From Hydrogenovibrio sp. JE_KL2 (lineage in GTDB: Bacteria > Pseudomonadota > Gammaproteobacteria > Thiomicrospirales > Thiomicrospiraceae): DNA of 64,000 bases. The notes below the pieces were generated by a model. That model was not told where the DNA came from, made no database searches, and saw only the letters and a list, made by a program, of their open reading frames with translations. The stretch is from positions 434,001 through 498,000 of the forward strand of contig NZ_WBJR01000001.1 in assembly GCF_009296185.1 (NCBI RefSeq). The letters run 5' to 3'. A program made the position numbers and the translations under genes. This document shows, one piece after another, positions 60,497-64,000 of the stretch (positions within the stretch are counted from its first letter, which is position 1; each line of letters opens with the position of its first letter).

Positions 60497-60685
60497 TGGA
60501 TGTTTGGTTTAGGCTTGAATCTATATTTAGTCTATAAGGGATTGCTGTTTACCTTTGCAATTCCGATATGTTATGATTTTGCAAGCTATCTGCGCAAATC
60601 CTCTAAATGAACGGATTCGCGCATGGCGGAAAATAAAATACAAACAATATATAATGCAAGAAAACTCTGAAAACAAGGAATAATC

Positions 60686-60949
60686 ATGGAGAATAAAAAA
60701 GTGACCAAAGCTTTGCCGATTCAAGACCCGTACCTAAATGCGCTTAGAAAAGAAAAAATCAGCGTAGCCATTTATTTGGTAAACGGCGTTAAGCTACAAG
60801 GTCGTATCGATTCATTCGATCAATTTGTCGTATTGTTGCGCAGTAATGTGACGCAAATGGTTTATAAGCATGCAATCTCAACGATTGTTCCTGCACGTGA
60901 TCCTAAAGCATACGAATTCGATTCTTCAGATAGCTCCGCAGACGCTTAA
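60686..60949 (+). CDS. hfq: RNA chaperone Hfq
   Basis: 87 residues. Sm1 and Sm2 motifs are clear: [43 protein letters not shown] and [13 protein letters not shown]. It forms a hexamer that pairs small RNAs with mRNAs. The acidic/Ser-rich C-terminal tail is short. It lies in the miaA-hfq-hflX order. Confidence 0.97.
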   Translation: MENKKVTKALPIQDPYLNALRKEKISVAIYLVNGVKLQGRIDSFDQFVVLLRSNVTQMVYKHAISTIVPARDPKAYEFDSSDSSADA

Positions 60950-61000
60950 TTCCTTGTCGATACAAATTCATCCCACCTTTAAAGGCGCTTTCAAATAACC

Positions 61001-62296
61001 ATGGAGTTATTTGGAAGGCTCGAACAACGTGAACTTGAAAAAGCCGTTTTGGTTCACGTTGATTTTTACCAAGAATCAGACCGCGAAATACTTGAAGAGT
61101 TCTATGAACTTGTCGATTCTGCTGGTGCTGAAGTCGTTGAACTCATTACCACCAAACGTCAATCACCTGATCCAAAATACTTTGTTGGTAAGGGTAAAGC
61201 TGAAGAAATCAAAAACGCCGTAGAGGTTCATGAAGCCGATGTGGTAATTGTGAATCATGCTTTGTCCCCAGCCCAAGAGCGTAATTTAAGTAAATATCTT
61301 GATTGCCAGGTATTGGATCGTGTTGGCTTGATTTTGGATATTTTTGCGCAACGTGCCCGTTCACATGAAGGTAAGTTGCAAGTCGAATTGGCGCAACTTA
61401 AGCGAATGGCAACCCGACTGGTGAAGGGCTGGTCTCACTTGGATCGTCAGGGCGGTATCGGAGCCAGAGGGCCAGGGGAAACTCAGTTAGAGACTGATAG
61501 ACGTTTGATTCAAGGCAAAATCAAGCAGCTTGAAACCCGCATTGAAAAAGTTCGTCATCAGCGTCAACTTGGCAGACGTTCGCGTAAAAAGTCGGATATG
61601 CCGACGGTTACCATCGTTGGTTATACCAATGCCGGAAAATCGACTTTGTTCAATCAAATGACGCAAGCCGGCGTCTATGCGGAAGATCGCTTATTTGCGA
61701 CCTTGGATGCAACCTTGCGAAAAGTGAGATTGCCAGGCGCTGGCTCGGTTATTTTTGCGGATACGGTAGGGTTTATTCGTCATATTCCGCATGATTTGGT
61801 GGCAGCGTTTCGCTCAACTTTGGAAGAAACTAGCGAAGCCAATTTGTTGATTCATTTGGTTGATGCGTCTGATCCTCACCGTGACGAGAAGATTGCTGAT
61901 GTATTGGATGTCATCAAAGAAGTGGGAGCAGAAGATGTCCCTCAGTTGCTGGTGTTCAATAAAATCGATTTACTGGATCCTCCGGTTGCGCCTCATGTTG
62001 ATTTGAATGACAAACAGCTGCCTGAGCGTGTGTGGATATCCGCACAAGACGAGCAGGGCATAGAGCTGATGCTAGATGCGGTTGCCAGTTATTTTAGAGG
62101 CAAGTTTGTTACCGTTAAATTGACGTTGGATGTAACTGCAGGAAAACGTCGTGCTGAACTTTACACTTTAGGCACGATTTTGGATGAGGGCTTTGATGAT
62201 GAAGGAAATAGCCAGTTTACAATGAGCTTAACCGAGCAAGAATGGAAGGCAATTCAAAGCTGGCCGGAAGTGAATGTTGCTGAGTTACAGAGTTAA
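61001..62296 (+). CDS. hflX: GTPase HflX
   Basis: 431 residues. The N-terminal HflX domain (about 1-190, with SPDPKYFVGKGKAEEI and GARGPGETQLETDRR) is followed by a G domain with GYTNAGKSTLF, DTVGFIRHIPHDLV and NKIDLL. It splits stalled ribosomes and aids heat-stress recovery. It is downstream of hfq by 50 bp. Confidence 0.95.
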   Translation: MELFGRLEQRELEKAVLVHVDFYQESDREILEEFYELVDSAGAEVVELITTKRQSPDPKYFVGKGKAEEIKNAVEVHEADVVIVNHALSPAQERNLSKYLDCQVLDRVGLILDIFAQRARSHEGKLQVELAQLKRMATRLVKGWSHLDRQGGIGARGPGETQLETDRRLIQGKIKQLETRIEKVRHQRQLGRRSRKKSDMPTVTIVGYTNAGKSTLFNQMTQAGVYAEDRLFATLDATLRKVRLPGAGSVIFADTVGFIRHIPHDLVAAFRSTLEETSEANLLIHLVDASDPHRDEKIADVLDVIKEVGAEDVPQLLVFNKIDLLDPPVAPHVDLNDKQLPERVWISAQDEQGIELMLDAVASYFRGKFVTVKLTLDVTAGKRRAELYTLGTILDEGFDDEGNSQFTMSLTEQEWKAIQSWPEVNVAELQS

Positions 62297-62389
62297 TAAG
62301 CCGAATCTAGCTTTAAATAAGAATAATTGATGACATTTGTGGTCATTGAAACTAAAATATCGAATCTATTTCAATTTCTGGAGAAAAGA

Positions 62390-63586
62390 ATGGCGTGGAA
62401 CGAGCCCGGTAAACCAGGACAAGATCCATGGGGAAATAACTCGAACGGCCCTAATAAGCCTAACGGACAAAAACCCGATCCTGACTTAGATGAACTGCTT
62501 AAAAAGCTGCAAAATTTCCTCGGTGGTGGAGGGAGTAAAATGGGCGGAGGCTTTAATGTCAAAGGCATCAGTGTTGCAGTGATTGTTGCCATTGTTGTAT
62601 GGCTGCTGAGTGGTATTTATACTGTTGACTCTCCAGAAAGAGGTGTTATTAAGCGCTTTGGTGCCTATGTTGGGCAAACCACAGCCGGTCTACATTGGCA
62701 TCTTCCATGGCCGATTGAAAGTGTGACGCTTGTCAACGTTGATCGTATCCGTACTGCTGAAATTGGTTACCGTACCGATTCGCGTCGAGATGGAAACGTA
62801 CCTTCCGAATCTTTGATGTTGTCGAAAGACGAAAACATCGTCGATATCAAAATTGCAGTTCAATATAAGGTCAGCGACGCTAAAAAATATCTTTACGATG
62901 TTTCCGATCCTGATATGACCCTTCGTGCACTGACTGAAAGTGCGCTACGTGAAGTGGTTGGTCAGAACACAATGGACTTTGTACTGACCGAAGGACGTGA
63001 TGAGGTTGTTAATAAGGTTAAGGTGATTACTCAGAAGAACCTTGATAAATACGAAACCGGTTTGTTCATTACCTCTCTTAACTTACAGGATGCACAGCCA
63101 CCTGAGCAGGTGCAAGACTCTTTTGCGGACGTTGTAAAAGCGCGTGAAGACAGAGAGCGTTTAATCAATGAAGCGGAAGCTTACTCGAATGATATCCTGC
63201 CTAAGGCAAGAGGTAACGCAGCGAGACAAATTGAAGAAGCGCGCGCTTATCACGACTCTGTGATTGCACGAGCGACGGGGCAAGCCAGCCGTTTCGACAG
63301 TATTGTTGCCGAGTACAAAAAAGCGCCGAAGGTAACGCGTGAGCGTCTATACATTGATGCAATGACCAATGTGCTTGAAGCGACATCAAAAGTATTTGTT
63401 GGATCTAGTTCAAGCAACAACTTACTATATCTACCTTTGGATAAGATGATTGGCAACTCAGCAAAAGTACCTTTCAAACCCGCTGAAAATGTTTCTTCTT
63501 CGAAGCCGACCACTTCAACTCAGGAAACGCGTCCAGACCCACGGACAAATATTCGTGAATTGTTAAGATCAAGGGAGCTGCGTTAA
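62390..63586 (+). CDS. hflK: Membrane-anchored protease modulator HflK
   Basis: 398 residues from ATG 62390 with GGAG upstream; the in-frame start at 62327 has no ribosome site. It has a Gly/Asn/Pro-rich N-terminus (KPGQDPWGNNSNGPNKPNGQKP), one membrane span (about 60-78), then a band-7/SPFH domain. With HflC it surrounds FtsH in the periplasm-facing cage. Confidence 0.94.
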   Translation: MAWNEPGKPGQDPWGNNSNGPNKPNGQKPDPDLDELLKKLQNFLGGGGSKMGGGFNVKGISVAVIVAIVVWLLSGIYTVDSPERGVIKRFGAYVGQTTAGLHWHLPWPIESVTLVNVDRIRTAEIGYRTDSRRDGNVPSESLMLSKDENIVDIKIAVQYKVSDAKKYLYDVSDPDMTLRALTESALREVVGQNTMDFVLTEGRDEVVNKVKVITQKNLDKYETGLFITSLNLQDAQPPEQVQDSFADVVKAREDRERLINEAEAYSNDILPKARGNAARQIEEARAYHDSVIARATGQASRFDSIVAEYKKAPKVTRERLYIDAMTNVLEATSKVFVGSSSSNNLLYLPLDKMIGNSAKVPFKPAENVSSSKPTTSTQETRPDPRTNIRELLRSRELR

Positions 63587-63587
63587 G

Positions 63588-64000
63588 ATGAGAGCCATTT
63601 TATTAATAATCGCTGCAGCCGCAGTTCTACTGGGGATCAGTTCACTTTATACGGTTCAACAAGGGCAAACAGCACTGTTATTCCGCTTTGGTGAGATTGT
63701 TGAGAGTAATATCAAGCCTGGTCTGCATTTTAAAATGCCGATTGTGAACAATGTACGTAGCTTTGATGCACGTCTACAAACGTTAGACGCTGCTCCTGAG
63801 CGTTATTTGACCAGTGAAAAGAAAAACTTGATCGTTGATTCATTTGTGAAATGGCGTATTGCGGATGCGAAGCGTTTTTACACAACAATGAACGGTGATA
63901 TTCGCTTGGCAAATATGCGTTTGGCACAGATTATCAAAGATGGCTTGAGAGCTGAATTTGGTAGCCGTACTGTTCAGGAAGTTATTTCACAAGATAGAAA
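63588..64000 (+). CDS. hflC: Protease modulator HflC, truncated by window edge
   Basis: 137 codons visible. It starts with ATG 63588, 1 bp after the hflK stop (MRAILLIIAAAAVLLGISSLYTVQQG), with an N-terminal membrane anchor followed by the SPFH domain (GLHFKMPIVNNVRSFDARLQTLDA). Partner of HflK; the remainder lies outside the window. Confidence 0.95.
   Translation, partial: MRAILLIIAAAAVLLGISSLYTVQQGQTALLFRFGEIVESNIKPGLHFKMPIVNNVRSFDARLQTLDAAPERYLTSEKKNLIVDSFVKWRIADAKRFYTTMNGDIRLANMRLAQIIKDGLRAEFGSRTVQEVISQDR

Noticed and set aside
1-64000. Prophage or integrative element in the accessory region 30-48 kb
   Set aside because: No integrase, phage structural gene, relaxase or att-like duplication is visible; the region is merely rich in small unlinked genes.
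1-64000. tRNA, rRNA or riboswitch genes
   Set aside because: No cloverleaf or known riboswitch core could be recognised by eye in the intergenic regions; a covariance-model search would be needed to exclude small ones.

Overview
This is a chromosomal segment of a gammaproteobacterium with moderate-to-low GC. Several blocks have gammaproteobacterial order: metG / mrp(apbC) / dcd, purN-purM next to a DUF2066 gene and hda, and queG / tsaE-amiC-mutL-miaA-hfq-hflX-hflK-hflC. A RegB/RegA-type redox two-component system beside a bd-superfamily oxidase-like operon, together with many small accessory genes, would fit a respiratory, possibly sulfur-oxidising bacterium of the Thiomicrospira/Hydrogenovibrio type. 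That assignment is inference only. I see no rRNA, tRNA, IS element, prophage or CRISPR array.

Layout. 1-5.7 kb: partial metG, then a three-gene partner-switching module (STAS antagonist, receiver-PP2C-kinase protein, degenerate receiver/ATPase protein) lying between metG and mrp. 5.8-11.3 kb: dcd, a DUF3108 gene, purN and purM on the minus strand, divergent from the DUF2066 gene and hda. 11.4-15.9 kb: TlpA-like thioredoxin, small ORFs, a PilZ-like protein, rlmJ and a YlqF/RbgA-type GTPase. 16-24.8 kb: a Usp-like protein with a Na,K-ATPase-like P-type pump, DMT transporters, a DUF808 protein, and a TetR regulator with two AhpD-like paralogs that share an operator. 24.8-30 kb: a three-gene cytochrome operon divergent from regB/regA, with a RegA-consensus palindrome between them. 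30-47.8 kb: an accessory region of regulators, small enzymes, membrane proteins and hypotheticals, mostly on the minus strand. 47.9-64 kb: proS, a hemolysin III-like gene, dgt, a Na+/H+ antiporter, queG and the tsaE-to-hflC housekeeping run; hflC is cut by the window edge.

The strongest unexplained signal is a dispersed 19-bp sequence, CCCCAACCTGGCAGATTTT. It occurs eight times exactly and three times with one or two mismatches, in both orientations. Most copies are intergenic, but one lies in frame in the C-terminal tail of queG and one in frame in an apparent insertion in tsaE. It is not a simple palindrome and is not explained by any gene family here. A DNA-uptake-like signal, a binding site for a chromosome-organising protein, or the remnant of a tiny mobile element are all possible.

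Regulatory logic can be read directly at several places: the RegA site at the oxidase operon, three related operators in the TetR/AhpD region, a MerR-type promoter with a 19-nt spacer in front of a carboxymuconolactone-decarboxylase-family gene, direct repeats in front of a MocR-type regulator, and a 20-bp near-palindrome in front of a TetR-containing operon.
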